A stretch of DNA of 64,000 nt from contig NMRB01000427.1 of NCBI GenBank assembly GCA_002633025.1, forward strand, positions 224,459 to 288,458, given 5' to 3'. This DNA comes from Notospermus geniculatus (lineage: Eukaryota; Nemertea; Pilidiophora; Heteronemertea; Lineidae). Below are positions 10,951 to 21,576 of this stretch, piece by piece (within the stretch, counting starts at the first letter, position 1; the number at the start of each line of letters is the position of its first letter). The notes under the pieces are model-generated. The model did not search any database. It was given only the letters and a program-made list of their open reading frames with translations, and was not told the DNA's origin. Position numbers and translations under genes: made by a program.

Positions 10951-13373
10951 CTATCTTGGAGCTTTGCTCTTCTGTAGAATGTTAAGGAATTTTCCTCGCG
11001 TCATTTCACGTGCTTCATCCAGCCCCAATTGATATGCCAAATTCTGTAGTCCTCGAACTTTTTCAATCAGCTGAGAAGTGGTAAGGCTGCCAAATTCTGC
11101 AGAAAAACGAAGTTAAGTTGGATGGAACTGAAACCCAAACAATATGTTTCAAAGTGTGTTTTGGGAGCTGTCGAAACCTCACAAGTCATACAGCAACCTC
11201 ATGGACTGTTCTGCAAGTAGGCCCTACGGTAGGTTTGAGAAATGCCACAGGATGACCATCTAAGTCCAAACAAGTTGAATTTGCATACATACACATCTGC
11301 TGACAAACAGAATTCTTTATCTGCAATGACGGCATCATTTACCTTGTAACATACTAACATCATCCTTCTCAAGATCAGACATCCATTTTGGAGGAGTAGA
11401 TGGCACAGATCTAGTCTGAAAATCAAATACATGTGGAAGCTGATAAGAATACCTTGAATCATACATTATCTGGAGATATCAATAGTCATTACCAGTGTAT
11501 GTCACAACAATGCAAAATGAACCATGCAAGAAATCAACATCTTCTTAATAATGTGACTCCTGTGCTGCTGCAATAAAGAGATCACTCAGGAGATCTGGTG
11601 AAAATACAGTAAACCTCGCATATAACAGCCTTGCATATACCGGACAATCGCCTATAACGTACTGAAACTGGAAGTCCCGGTCCCGTCTAACGATAATTCC
11701 AATTAAATTCTTCGTATATACCGGCCTTTATATAACGGACAAATCGCATATACCGTACCAAATCTCTTGTCCCAGTCTAATGCATTTCCATTAAAATAGC
11801 CTCGCCTATAACGTACTCCTTGCTGCCAACACACAAAGCAAAAAATTACTCACTAGTTTTGTTTTTACAGCCGGAAACGATTGTCCTGTCGTCAAAAGAT
11901 ACACATGTTTCGAAAATTCTCAATGCTGTCCTGTGTTTTTTACAAAATCTACGTGTCTCAACTTTAGATTTTTAAAGTGGATATTACTATTTTCATGAAT
12001 ATCATACGCTGAAGAACACTGTGCCAGGACTACCTGTGTTTGGACTGCATTATGTCGTCACCCGTTCCGTCCGTCCGTCGTCGTCCGTCTGTTAACTTTC
12101 CCATTTCCAATCATTTAAAAGAAAAGTGTTGGTCCAATTAAATTGATGATTTGTATGTATGTTGTGGGTGAGCAGAGGATCAAGATCCCTTTCGAAAATG
12201 GCCTCCATCTTGAAATCAGATCCGTTGATTTCAGGGAATGGCGTTCCTTTCATCAGTTCGATTAAATTTCGTATACTTGTTGAGGGGAAAACCAACTTAA
12301 CAAACGTGCAGGGGCATATCCCACACTCTGTGTTGCTCTTGTTCTGAAAAACTTGCGTACAATGATCATTTACAATACGTGTGTAACAGACAAAGTACGG
12401 TATATGCGCATATAACAGACAAAGTACGGTGTATGCATATAACAGACAAAGTACGGTATATGCGTATAACAGACTTCGCATATAACGGACAAAAATCTCA
12501 GGTCCCAATTAGTACGTTATATGCGAGGTTTACTGTAGAAGAAAAACAACAATTCTTTTGATACTTACTTTTGCATTGAAACTGAATTTTTCGTCCTTCC
12601 TTACCTTCAATACAGAAGGAAAAAATTATGCATTGCAATTAGGATAAAATCCAGAAAGGTGAGGCAACTATAAGTTGTATTTTAATATTAAATTACCGGT
12701 ATTTTTTTTAGTGTAATTATATTAAAAATACAACGGTAAACATGGTAAAATTACATTATTCATTCAACAGTACAGGCCACCAAGAACAAACCAGCTTTTC
12801 AGAAAACCAATGAACTGTAAAACTGGTTGAATTGCTTGAGGATTGTTTTTTTATTGATTCACAGGGGGAGTGGTGCAGCTGTAAATAACTACCGGTACAC
12901 TGTAAATCAATAGTTCATTCACTACTTACATCTTTCAATGCAGCAAACTCCGATACACCAGGTACTGAAAAGAATTTTCATATTCCATATGAGCATGGAG
13001 GAATTATACTTGAAGAGTAAGTAAACTAAAAAAGACCTGGTCACCCAATCTACAGAGAACATCAATTTACATTGTGGGCAGCTGAATCAGAACACATTAT
13101 GCATCTGGCCTCTGGCTGCAGCTGTTGAAAATGCAACCACCTTACAAAGGTCAGACAATGAGACATACCGGTAACATACTCGTCATGATAATGTCTAATA
13201 AGTGATTCGTGATTCATAATAATAATTGATAGTTGATAAACATGATATTAATTAGATAATAATATTTAGGCCTATAGTAAATAGGCCAACTGAAAACTTA
13301 CTCTGTTCAGGCCATAGATCTGGTGATGCTCGGTCCAGCCTCTCAAAACTGAGAAGAGACTGATCTACTAGAT
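10951..13373 (-). CDS. LIN52: Protein lin-52 homolog (MuvB/DREAM subunit); first coding exon not found
   Basis: LIN52 is a small subunit of the MuvB core. In DREAM it binds the pocket protein (p107/p130 in vertebrates) and represses cell-cycle genes. Minus-strand exons: 13373-13302, 12964-12930, an in-frame 36-nt candidate 12604-12569 (weak acceptor TTGAAG), 11415-11343 and 11096-10951, ending TAG after KSKAPR. Phases agree throughout. Visible are SLLSFERLDRASPDLWPEQ with the LxSxE pocket-binding motif and the RASPDLW serine context (the DYRK1A site Ser28 in human), PPKWMSDLEKDD, and the most conserved part, VRGLQNLAYQLGLDEAREMT. Visible length is about 119 aa (human 116). The first exon read enters in phase 1, so a short ATG exon must lie upstream, within about 13.4-15.9 kb. 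An inverted-repeat transposon sits in the intron between 11415 and 12569. Confidence 0.93.
11607..12535. mobile_element. Pogo/Tigger-like non-autonomous element with TA target duplication
   Basis: The left end CAGTAAACCTCGCATATAAC (11607) matches the right end GTTATATGCGAGGTTTACTG (ending 12535) as an inverted repeat, and both are flanked by TA (11605-11606, 12536-12537). CAGT-ending termini and TA duplication are typical of Tc1/mariner-pogo elements. The ends contain several CATATAACRGAC units, and 12383-12480 has about four tandem copies of a ~25-bp unit (ACAGACAAAGTACGGTATA). No transposase frame is visible. It lies in a LIN52 intron. Confidence 0.75.
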
Positions 13374-13751
13374 CTGTAAACAACAAGACATATACATGTA
13401 CATACATTAGTATCGATTCATGATTAATGTAACATTATTATTTGGCCTGAGGGGGGCCTAATATTTGATACCCCTGGGCGGTACCCCACCCCAAATGAGT
13501 AATGTCTCTAAGACTCATATCACGAGCTGGGAGGGACCTCATCAAATTCAAAACATTAAACAAAGCTCACTCACCCACCCAGCCCAGCAGATGCCAGAGG
13601 TCTCGCTTAACTAGGCCTACCCTAGGCCCAACTGAATCTCAATCCATTTCTTTCTTTCTTTTGGATATCATACTGCATAGACCTAGCCATCTCTTCCTAG
13701 TGCTGCTGTAAGCAATAGGCCTAGTCTTAGACAAAGGCCCAGGCCTATTAC

Positions 13752-14223
13752 AATGGGGAACCGGCGAACCAATCCGACAGAGGCGCTGACGCACAACTAC
13801 GGTGTTGACGCTAGAGGCACTCGCGTCACTCCTTCAGTGATCACCAGTTGAATGGGCGACGATGTAGTCCGATGTGATTTTGATTGACTGCCTGGGTCAC
13901 ACGTGTGCAAATATATTATCAATTATTACGCAGATCTGTAAAGAGTGAACTAAAAAATCTTACTGTTCATCCTATGCAATCTTAATTTGATAATTTGAGG
14001 CTTTAAATCACATTTACTCTACGAACTTGCAAGTTTGGAAGACGCTTCGGTACCTACGGCACCATGACGACATCCTGTCGTCAATGTCATCAAACCACGT
14101 CGTGACGACGTCAGACTGTGACGTGCTTTGCAATGACGTCAGCTCTACTGTTGGACTGAGCGCCTCTAGTGTCAACACCGTAGTTGTTCGTCAGCGCCAC
14201 ACGCGGCACGCCGGTTCCTCATT
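13752..14223. mobile_element. Inverted-repeat element, AATGRGGAACCGGCG ends
   Basis: The left side, CAATGGGGAACCGGCG followed by GGCGCTGACG and ACAACTACGGTGTTGACGC, is found as its reverse complement at 14140-14223, ending CGCCGGTTCCTCATT. The long arms share ACTACGGTGTTGAC and CTAGAGGC. The interior is CpG-rich (GACGTC words) and non-coding. Confidence 0.65.
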
Positions 14224-14397
14224 ATGGCGGTGGCTATTCTTACGATGATCTCTATGCATTTTACATGATATACTAAACTATTCTTACGACGATCCCAATC
14301 TTTTTTAGCCTATAAATAGCCCTAACCGCCCTACCCCTACCCCTACCCCCCACCTGTAGGGCGGCCTAACCTGGGCCACCTACGGCCCTAGCTAAAG

Positions 14398-14835
14398 CAG
14401 TTCGGGAAAGTTCAAAAATTGGAAACGTTTCCGACTTTGGCAACGTTTCTTTTTTTGGAAGCGATTTTCAATTCCAATATCTGGAACGTTTCTGAATTTG
14501 GAAGCCCAGAGATTCTGGCACAATCAAGCCTTTTGATGATGATAATTGATGATTATCGATGATTGCAGCCAACTTACGCCAGCAATTCAGATTTTACGTC
14601 GTGAAATACAAGGTCACAGGTGCTGCCATCTGTTAATGGAAAAATACACTGGTTCCCGATTTTTGATACTCATAATATCCCGATTTGCGATTAGGCCCCC
14701 ACCACGCATTTAGGCCTACACCGATTCCGATATCGGAATCGAAAACCGCTTCCGAAAAAGGAAACGTTGCCAATATTGGAAACGCTGGGCTTCCAAAATC
14801 AGAAACGTTTCCAAATTCGGAACTTTCCCGAACTG
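14398..14835. mobile_element. Foldback MITE with CAGTTCGGGAAAGTTC ends and AAAG duplication
   Basis: The ends CAGTTCGGGAAAGTTC (14398) and GAACTTTCCCGAACTG (ending 14835) are perfect inverts, in a form that extends through repeated GGAAACGTTTCC words. AAAG occurs directly outside both ends (14394-14397, 14836-14839), consistent with a 4-bp target duplication. The many short GGAAACGTT repeats make it highly self-complementary. Confidence 0.7.
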
Positions 14836-15268
14836 AAAGGGGAAACCCTAATTTCTAGCTCAACACGTCGTCGTCACACTCACACGTCACAGGGTCAGGG
14901 ATACATTATACAATAGGCCTATTGTGGATTTTCGTGTTGGTTTGTGAATTAACGTTTGGTTTTCCAAGATTTTCATCAAAAACCTGATTTCAGGAAATTT
15001 CCTGAAAAACCTCATGCCTGTACATAGACCTATAGGCTAGGCCTATGCTATGTACACACACTGCTGATCGTGCGTGTGCGCAGCTCAGTGCATCACTGCA
15101 TGCTTAGGCCTATGCACGCCGCCGCGCGGAGGAAAAGCCAATCCAGCGGACAAATGGCGGAGTCATTTTTCGCCTTTTTACGGAGCCTCACGATACTACT
15201 TCTCGCTGACACAGAGAGCCAACATAAATATGTCATAATTTGACAGAACTTCATGATTTACAGCCAGG

Positions 15269-15409
15269 ATGGCTTCTTTTTTTGCAAATTTTATCGTTCA
15301 TCGAAACAAATTACCCGCACTCGGAGACGCCATGTCGGGAAGTACATATTGGAATACACAAGAAGAAAAAATCGACCACAAAGGGAGTTATGGGGTGCCA
15401 ATACCGTAA
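15269..15409 (+). CDS. Candidate short ORF or first exon, 46 codons, unknown
   Basis: An ATG in good context (CCAGGATGG) opens a frame starting MASFFANFIVHRNKLPALGD and ending in GSYGVPIP before TAA. Just upstream is a promoter-like CpG patch with a CCAAT box (GCCAATCC near 15137) and an ATGGCGG word near 15155. A GTAATA directly before the stop could be a donor, making this a first exon. No family was recognised and no next exon was found. It may be chance. Confidence 0.2.
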   Translation: MASFFANFIVHRNKLPALGDAMSGSTYWNTQEEKIDHKGSYGVPIP

Positions 15410-15852
15410 TAATTTCCCCAGCCAGGTGTAGAAGGAAGAGGAGTCCAAGGAATACAGGTCCTAGTTACAACAGTCAGTTATTGTTGTAAGTTTAAATTTG
15501 AATGGCCATGAAAAAGCCATAGCCTAATCCTTTGCCGAATAACAAAACTCAGCATAGCAGACTTGCTTCAGGCAGGCACTAGGAGGATAGATTTGAAATA
15601 CAACATACAAGATTCAAGTTTACAATAGTTTAATCACAAAATTCACAGGGCGCATATGAGTTCATGTATAATAAAGTAATTATTGACACTGTGTTATGCC
15701 TATAAGCAGTTGAAGCAATGATGGTTGACATTCAGAAAACATATTTGAAAGGGTAGACTGTCAGTATGAATTGGTGGTCTTTTCAACATCTTGGATCAAT
15801 CAAATGGCACAACAATGCAGAATTCAAGAATCATGAGGCATCAATGTCAGCT

Positions 15853-15858
15853 TTTATT
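15853..15858 (-). promoter_or_regulatory. Poly(A) signal AATAAA of DMAC2L
   Basis: On the minus strand AATAAA lies 35 nt after the DMAC2L stop codon, the only canonical signal seen close to it. It implies a very short 3'UTR. Confidence 0.6.
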
Positions 15859-15892
15859 TGACAACAAAGTCAGGTGGAAATGGACTATCTGA

Positions 15893-17424
15893 CTATGTTT
15901 TGTCTTCTTTTTCTTTACTTTGGTTCAAATATTCAACTTTGCATTTAGGTAAAGCCTTTTGTAGGAGTTGCACACAGCCTTCTCTGTCTTTCACTTCTGG
16001 CAGGTCATACATTATCAATGACTTCAACAAACTGAAAGAAAGAATGATCAAAAGATCAACTTCACATCATCTTCTGTTATACATGTAAATATAAGAATGT
16101 GTAAAACTTGAGACATGTCCCAATCGAGTAGGCACAACATTAACCCTTTCATTATGTGGGACCCAGTCACCGGGTCGTCCAAACCCCCACAAAATGTACG
16201 TGGAACCCGGTCACCGGGTCCTGTATAATGGAATTTTTAGGGATAAAACAGGTTGGAAAATATGGGCCTCAGTAAGCTGCATGGTGACCATACATGCCAG
16301 TAACGAAAGGGTTAAGTCCAGCTGATAAAACAGTGATTTGTCTGATACCAACTCACACTGGGGTACCAGTAGCCAACATCATTGAATCAATAGATAGATA
16401 TACTAGTAATTTTGATGACTGCCATAACATCAAAATGCCACATACGGTAAATCAGAAAGAGCTCCAATCCCTTTGTCTGTAATGTCTCCACAGCTTCCAA
16501 TCACTAGGTGTTCAAGACTGTCCTTTACTCTGACAAGCTCAAACATGGCATCATCGTCCATGTAGCTGCAGAAGTGGAAGCGGATCTTCTTGAGATATTT
16601 TACACCATCTGAAATTGTTAACTCAGTCATACATATTGAAGAGATTTTTTTCCCACAATCTTGTACACAAATAAGTAGATGCAGGCTCTCCCATCTAAAT
16701 CACAGTGTGAAAGGACAGCACAGCAGGTAATCTGTACGGATATCTTGTCCTAACTAATGAGCCTCTTCATACCGAAGTGTTCAAATCCAAGTGCCATCAC
16801 TGCCGCTTCATCAGCATTCACTTCCTCTATCTTGTACTTGCGAAAATCTCCAGGAGGCAGACGGTTGTAGTCTGTTTCGAACTTTTCTGCCCCACACCAT
16901 CTCACATGGGCACCACACCTCAGAAGCCATTCAGCACATGCCCTGTCTGGACCAACTTCCTTTACTCTTTCATGATCACATCTGGAGAGATGGAGGGCAT
17001 GCAGTAGATATAAAAACGTTAACAGCGTGGTGCATTTCAGCTGTCTTGAGTTACATATTTTGGGGACAGCACCAGAACAGGTCACAGGAGGAGAGAGAGC
17101 TGGGAAAAGAAATGAACAGATTGGGGTAATTACTTACTTGTAATATTGGAGGCCTCAACTTAAACTGTTAGGCCTAACTAAAATGTCGCTTGCTATGCCT
17201 GCTCTATTAATCACAGTACTTCCACACAGAACAATAGTTGGACTTTACCATCCGTGCGGTACAATGTTTTCGGAGGAAGGAACCCAAATCTCATACGGAA
17301 ATATTCTGCAGGGAGAAATTTGTAACGACAACAACAACTATCAATTCCAATCTCGAAATTCGCTTGAAATTCAACCAATATTATTTACTCACTTGTTGAA
17401 GACACTGTTTAACCACCTCCACAT
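15893..17424 (-). CDS. DMAC2L: Distal membrane-arm assembly component 2-like / ATP synthase subunit s (factor B)
   Basis: A small leucine-rich-repeat protein of the inner mitochondrial membrane, historically ATP synthase coupling factor B. Minus-strand exons with agreeing phases: 17424-17393, 16981-16773, 16608-16446, 16031-15893. They total 543 nt, 180 aa. The start MWRWLNSVFNK corresponds to the human segment WGWLNAVFNK, so the long vertebrate presequence is absent or lies upstream without an in-frame ATG. Diagnostic stretches are VGPDRACAEWLLRCGAHVRW, DYNRLPPGDFRKYKI, the LRR segment SCGDITDKGIGAL and SLIMYDLPEV. The protein ends with a charged tail, KEKEDKT. Human is about 200-215 aa. It is divergently paired with NEPRO. 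A piggyBac-type MITE sits in its last intron. Confidence 0.93.
16144..16311. mobile_element. piggyBac-like MITE with TTAA duplication
   Basis: The 168-bp element begins CCCTTTCATTA and ends TAACGAAAGGG. TTAA lies directly outside each end (16140-16143, 16312-16315), which is the hallmark of piggyBac insertion. Inside are two copies of a GTCACCGGGTC palindromic word (near 16168 and 16208). It lies in the last intron of DMAC2L. Confidence 0.75.
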
Positions 17425-18279
17425 GTACCTTATTTGGTATCTTTGAACATTACCGACCACACTAAAGCGCGATATGATCGAACCATGCGCGCATTTTGCC
17501 GTTTGAAGTGAAAATCGAGCGAAAGACCGTGAACTTGTCAAAATCATGCAAAATCATGGGGGCGGCCATCTTTTTTTACTCTCAAAACCGACTTTTGCCC
17601 AACCCAGGATAATACTTCACTGTTTGTTTCTTTTGTAGCGGTAATTCTACTTAGTTTCAAGTTTAACTCTATGATTTTTACAATTGACGTGATTTTTTTC
17701 ACAAAAAAGACTGATGTACGAGAATAATTGTTTACGGTATAAAAAACCAAGAGGATTGAGGATAGCCCCCGGGATACGCCTACCTGCATGACCGGGGAGC
17801 ATTGTGTTCGTATCCACAAAATCGGTCCTCTAATCCACACTAATCCGCTCTAGCACACCACAACTGACAACACTTGCTTGTGGCAAACAGTGCTCGGAAT
17901 CCCAGGAGTGAACATTGCTCAAAGAAAACCTCATAAATGTATTTAATTTTGTAACATTTTGGAGTCCCAAATTAAAATAGTAGCGGCCAACAAACGTGAG
18001 CCGGGCCATGACGTGCCTCATGAATGGCCATGAATATGTTAATGAAGATGATGATGATGTTGATGCTAAAATTACCTACCTAGACCATGTCCATGGACAT
18101 GATGGAGGTTAATAATACCTCCATGCCCATGCCTAGACCAGGATGCAAGGTACATGACAAAATGAACTTTTAAGCCTATTATTTTTTCAGCAGACAGCTG
18201 AACTTCGTTAGCAAGTTGACATAGGCCTAATAGGCCTAGGCCCACCCAGGGCAGGCCGCCTGCCTACACCCATGTGAAG
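17425..18279. promoter_or_regulatory. Divergent promoter region between DMAC2L and NEPRO
   Basis: The two start codons face away from each other and are 855 bp apart. Near 17560-17573 the minus strand reads AAAGATGGCCGCC, close to the YY1 consensus found at many housekeeping start sites, next to GCGCGCAT words (about 17487). No TATA box is obvious. The stretch also has a (GAT)n run near 18045 and GGCCTA words near 18225-18240. A shared bidirectional promoter is likely by position, but start sites cannot be read from sequence alone. Confidence 0.45.
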
Positions 18280-21200
18280 ATGGAGACGCTGTGGAACAAG
18301 AGACACCTGTTGCCACCTCCAGTTGTGACATTTCCAGTGACAACTGATGCCAAGTCGAAAAGTAAGTTAGGCCGTGGAGGAATTATACTGACCCTGCGTA
18401 ATAATGGAATTAGAATGAAGATGTTCCCAATAATTTATATTCAAAGTAAAGCACAAAGAACGACACATAGGCTTAGGCCTAGGCCTAAAACGATAACACA
18501 AAGGTCGACTCTGAATTTCGCAAATCGGGGTCTTCCTCGGGCACTTTCTAGAAGATCCAGGAAGATAATTCCAATAATTTACTCAGTATCCCAATTCTAA
18601 GACTATTCATCATTGACTGTTTTAATTTTCAGCAGCTTCATTTCTGACACTTTTGTCTGATGCATCAAATGCCCTGGGACAAAGAGGTGCTCTTTCTGCT
18701 GAGTATGCTGTCCTTGATCGATTGCTTTATAAATTCAACAACCAGCTGAGAAAGGAAAAAGTCATTCAGTCAATGAAGATGGTCAGTATGAGTAGCGGCG
18801 TACAGTACATTTGTAGTTTTTCCTTCAATAATAAAAAACTTAGCTGGCCACCAGCATTGAAATATTGATGAAGATTTTAAATCACCTTACTGTATGATGA
18901 CCAGGGTATTGTAAATTTTTCGATCGTTCAACACTTTCTTTCCAGATAAAACAGTCATTAAAACGGGTTGCTGAAATGAACATGAAGGCTGAATTTGAAA
19001 AATATTGTGATAGCTCTGGAAGGTTGGTAGTGTTCGTCTCAAGGGGCTTATCTTGTCTTAGTAGGAATTTCAGTCCTTGGATCACTGAGAATGGCTGTGT
19101 CCAGGAATATGAGATCTACTGGAGATTGTTCCTTCTCAACATTACAACTGCCCCCACACTTTGGAATGATCTCCCACTCATGCCACTTCAACTTCGAACC
19201 TCAAAAAATAGCATTTGTACCATTTACATATTGTTCAAGGTACTCTTTCTGGGCCACTAAGTAGTTCCCAAGTGATGGTACGATTTCCATACATCTTTTA
19301 CAGGACTGGTTCTAAGACATACCTACCTTCCAAACAGATGTTGCAATATCTTCTCATTCGACTGATGGGTTACGCACATCTCCTCACCAGGGCCAGCCTT
19401 TGCTGCCAGGAATCTTATGTGTATCCTTTGATTCGAGGAAATTGCATCACATCTACCAAGTGCTAATATATGGGGAACCACAAAGTCATGCTTGTGCGTT
19501 GTTTTAGTTTCCCTTCATTGCTTCACCCACAAGAACAACTTGTCTGATATTTTGGGTCTAATAATGAAAATACATTTTAGTTGTTGCAATGCCTGGGAGA
19601 AGAGTAGAGTTTGATCTTATTTCTCCACAAATGATGCTATTTTTCTTCACTCTTCTGTCAGACACTGCATGCAGAAGCTCGGAAGAGGGGACCTGGTTAC
19701 ACAAATGTTATTATTTTCCAGTGTGACAAGCAGGATATGGTAAGAAATGACTTCATTTGGATTACTCCTTGACATGTCCCCTACTAGTACTCCTTTTTGT
19801 ATTCCATGTAGGGGTGGCCTCCTGGCAGAGGTGCTCAGATATTTTGCTGTCCATGGTTCAATAGTTAATCGATGATGTAATAGGCTTAATAAGATGTCTT
19901 CTGAATTGCAGGGTTTTGTCTCGGGCACTATCTCTTCAAGCAATTGGCTGGTACAAAGACTTGCATCCATATTGTCATATATTGGAGGGCACTCAAGTTG
20001 ATTGGGTAAGTTGTAGACAACAGCAGTGATATCGGTTTGGCGAGTCCTAAAGTTGGGGGTTGAAGTCAACAACAATGCTCTGTCTGATTTGTATTACAAT
20101 GTAGTTAGTCACAGTCAAGAAAACAACCAGCCTCGTACAAATGCTTGTTTCTTTTTCAGCTACCTCCAAATGAGACTCTTCCCACTGATCTTCATGAATG
20201 GTTAGGACTAGGACATGATTTAAGAGAACCAAAGATTCACACCAGGTAATTTTTGGCTTCTACTGCATGTAATGTAAATAGTCTACGAATTGGTTACACC
20301 CCAGTTTCAGTGTAACAATTGATGATTGTCTCCATACTTGTTGTCCATTTTCAGAGTGTATAATCTCGGCCTGCATGACAAGTCTAAAGTTGACTTAGAC
20401 CATGTACTGTCCAGGTTCAGTGGTGATCAAAATCCTTCACTGCAAGGCACTGATGACATACCAGTGTCTGATGGTGATGATGTTGGTGAGACTGCCCTGA
20501 GTTTGGATCGACCAACCAAACCATTAGACGGAAAGGCAGTTACGACTTGGATGCAATTGCCAGCTTGGATGTTGGAGATGCTATTGATGATTTCTACAAC
20601 ACTGCCACATCAGAAGATCTAGGAGGTAAACATTTTGATAAATTACTTTGATCCTGGTGTCCGAGTTAATGAATTTTGGAACTCATCATGTACTTCTCAG
20701 TGATGTTGTTGGCTTACACTAGCTTTCCTCTGTCATGGGTTCTCATGCCTTGGTAGGTCCTTGCCCTTGGCAAGTAAGTCAGAGTGAATCTGGAACTTGA
20801 CATTGTGTCAGGAATTGTACACACATTCTTCACTCATGTCGTCATTCAGAGTTATTTTTTGTTTTCAGTTCCAGTGAAAGATGGGCTGTCTCATTCCAAC
20901 CCAGCAACTTCATACCCTTTTGCCCAAGGGGCACCTGAAGAAGGTACATCCAGAAGTGATGATGGTACAACAGTAAAACTATCATCGTGTAAACATGATC
21001 AATGGAAAAAAAACAGAAGAGAATGTAAAAATTTGGCAAAGACTATGGTTTGGGAACAGGGTGTCGAAAAGTGTGATGATTCAATGGATGAAACATTAAA
21101 GAAGTTTATCAAAATAGAACTTGAGAGGTATGCTAAGAAACAAGCCAAGAAAAAGGCCCGGGGACAGAAAGGTGTGGCTGATTGTGATAACGATTCTACG

Positions 21201-21539
21201 GAACTGCAGATGTCAGTAAAGCAACAAACTAAGGAAAAAAAGATGGACTCAGATATGAAAGCTAAAAAACGACCACTGGATAGGGTGAAAACAGATTCAG
21301 TGACAGCAAAAAAAGGAAAATTTGAGAAAGAAAGTGAACATTTTAAGAAAAGGGACATGCATCAAGACATTTGTCCGAGTACTGATGGTAAACACTCAGT
21401 ACAGCATGAGGGGACTGAGGGCACAAAACTGACTAGGAGGGAGGAGAAAGATAGAGAAAAACAACGAAAATGGAAGGCAAGGAAAGCTAAGAAATTGAGA
21501 GAAAAAAGAAAGCAGAAGAAAAAACAGAAAAAAATGTGA
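18280..21539 (+). CDS. NEPRO: Nucleolus and neural progenitor protein-like; 9 exons with an apparent frameshift in exon 8
   Basis: NEPRO (DUF4477 family) is a nucleolar protein linked to rRNA processing and neural progenitor maintenance. Exons: 18280-18361, 18633-18781, 18946-19022, 19304-19420, 19662-19739, 19912-20005, 20160-20245, 20355-20625, 20869-21539, about 540 aa. The N-terminal family domain is clear: LLYKFNNQLRKEKVIQSMK, IKQSLKRVAEMNMKAEFE, LPSKQMLQYLLIRLMGYAHL and TRASLCCQES, then VTSRIWVLSRALSLQAIGWY. The C-terminus is a lysine/arginine-rich basic tail (RREEKDREKQRKWKARKAKK), fitting nucleolar retention. Exons 1-7 join in phase into exon 8. From about 20490 the plausible coding frame (DLDAIASLDVGDAIDDFYNT), which splices correctly into exon 9, is shifted by +2 relative to the upstream frame, where a TAG would end the protein at 20622. 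The start at 18280 is the first ATG in frame, just upstream of METLWNKRHLLPPP. Confidence 0.82.
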
Positions 21540-21576
21540 ATCAGGAAATATGTGAATTACATCAACCTGGCTTATT

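Larger units (their letters stand above)
13374..15892. other. Spacer between DMAC2L and LIN52
   Basis: This stretch should contain the missing 5' exon and promoter of LIN52. It holds two inverted-repeat elements (13752-14223, 14398-14835), a C-rich run (CCCTACCCCTACCCCTACCC near 14331) and one short open frame at 15269. No other gene was recognised. Confidence 0.5.

Noticed and set aside
12092-12508. 138-codon minus-strand open frame
   Set aside because: Lies in the tandem terminal units of the pogo-like element. The repeated LCLLYAYTV translation is caused by the DNA repeat.
20999-21358. 119-codon minus-strand open frame opposite NEPRO exon 9
   Set aside because: Shadow of the lysine-rich NEPRO tail; no splice or start context of its own.
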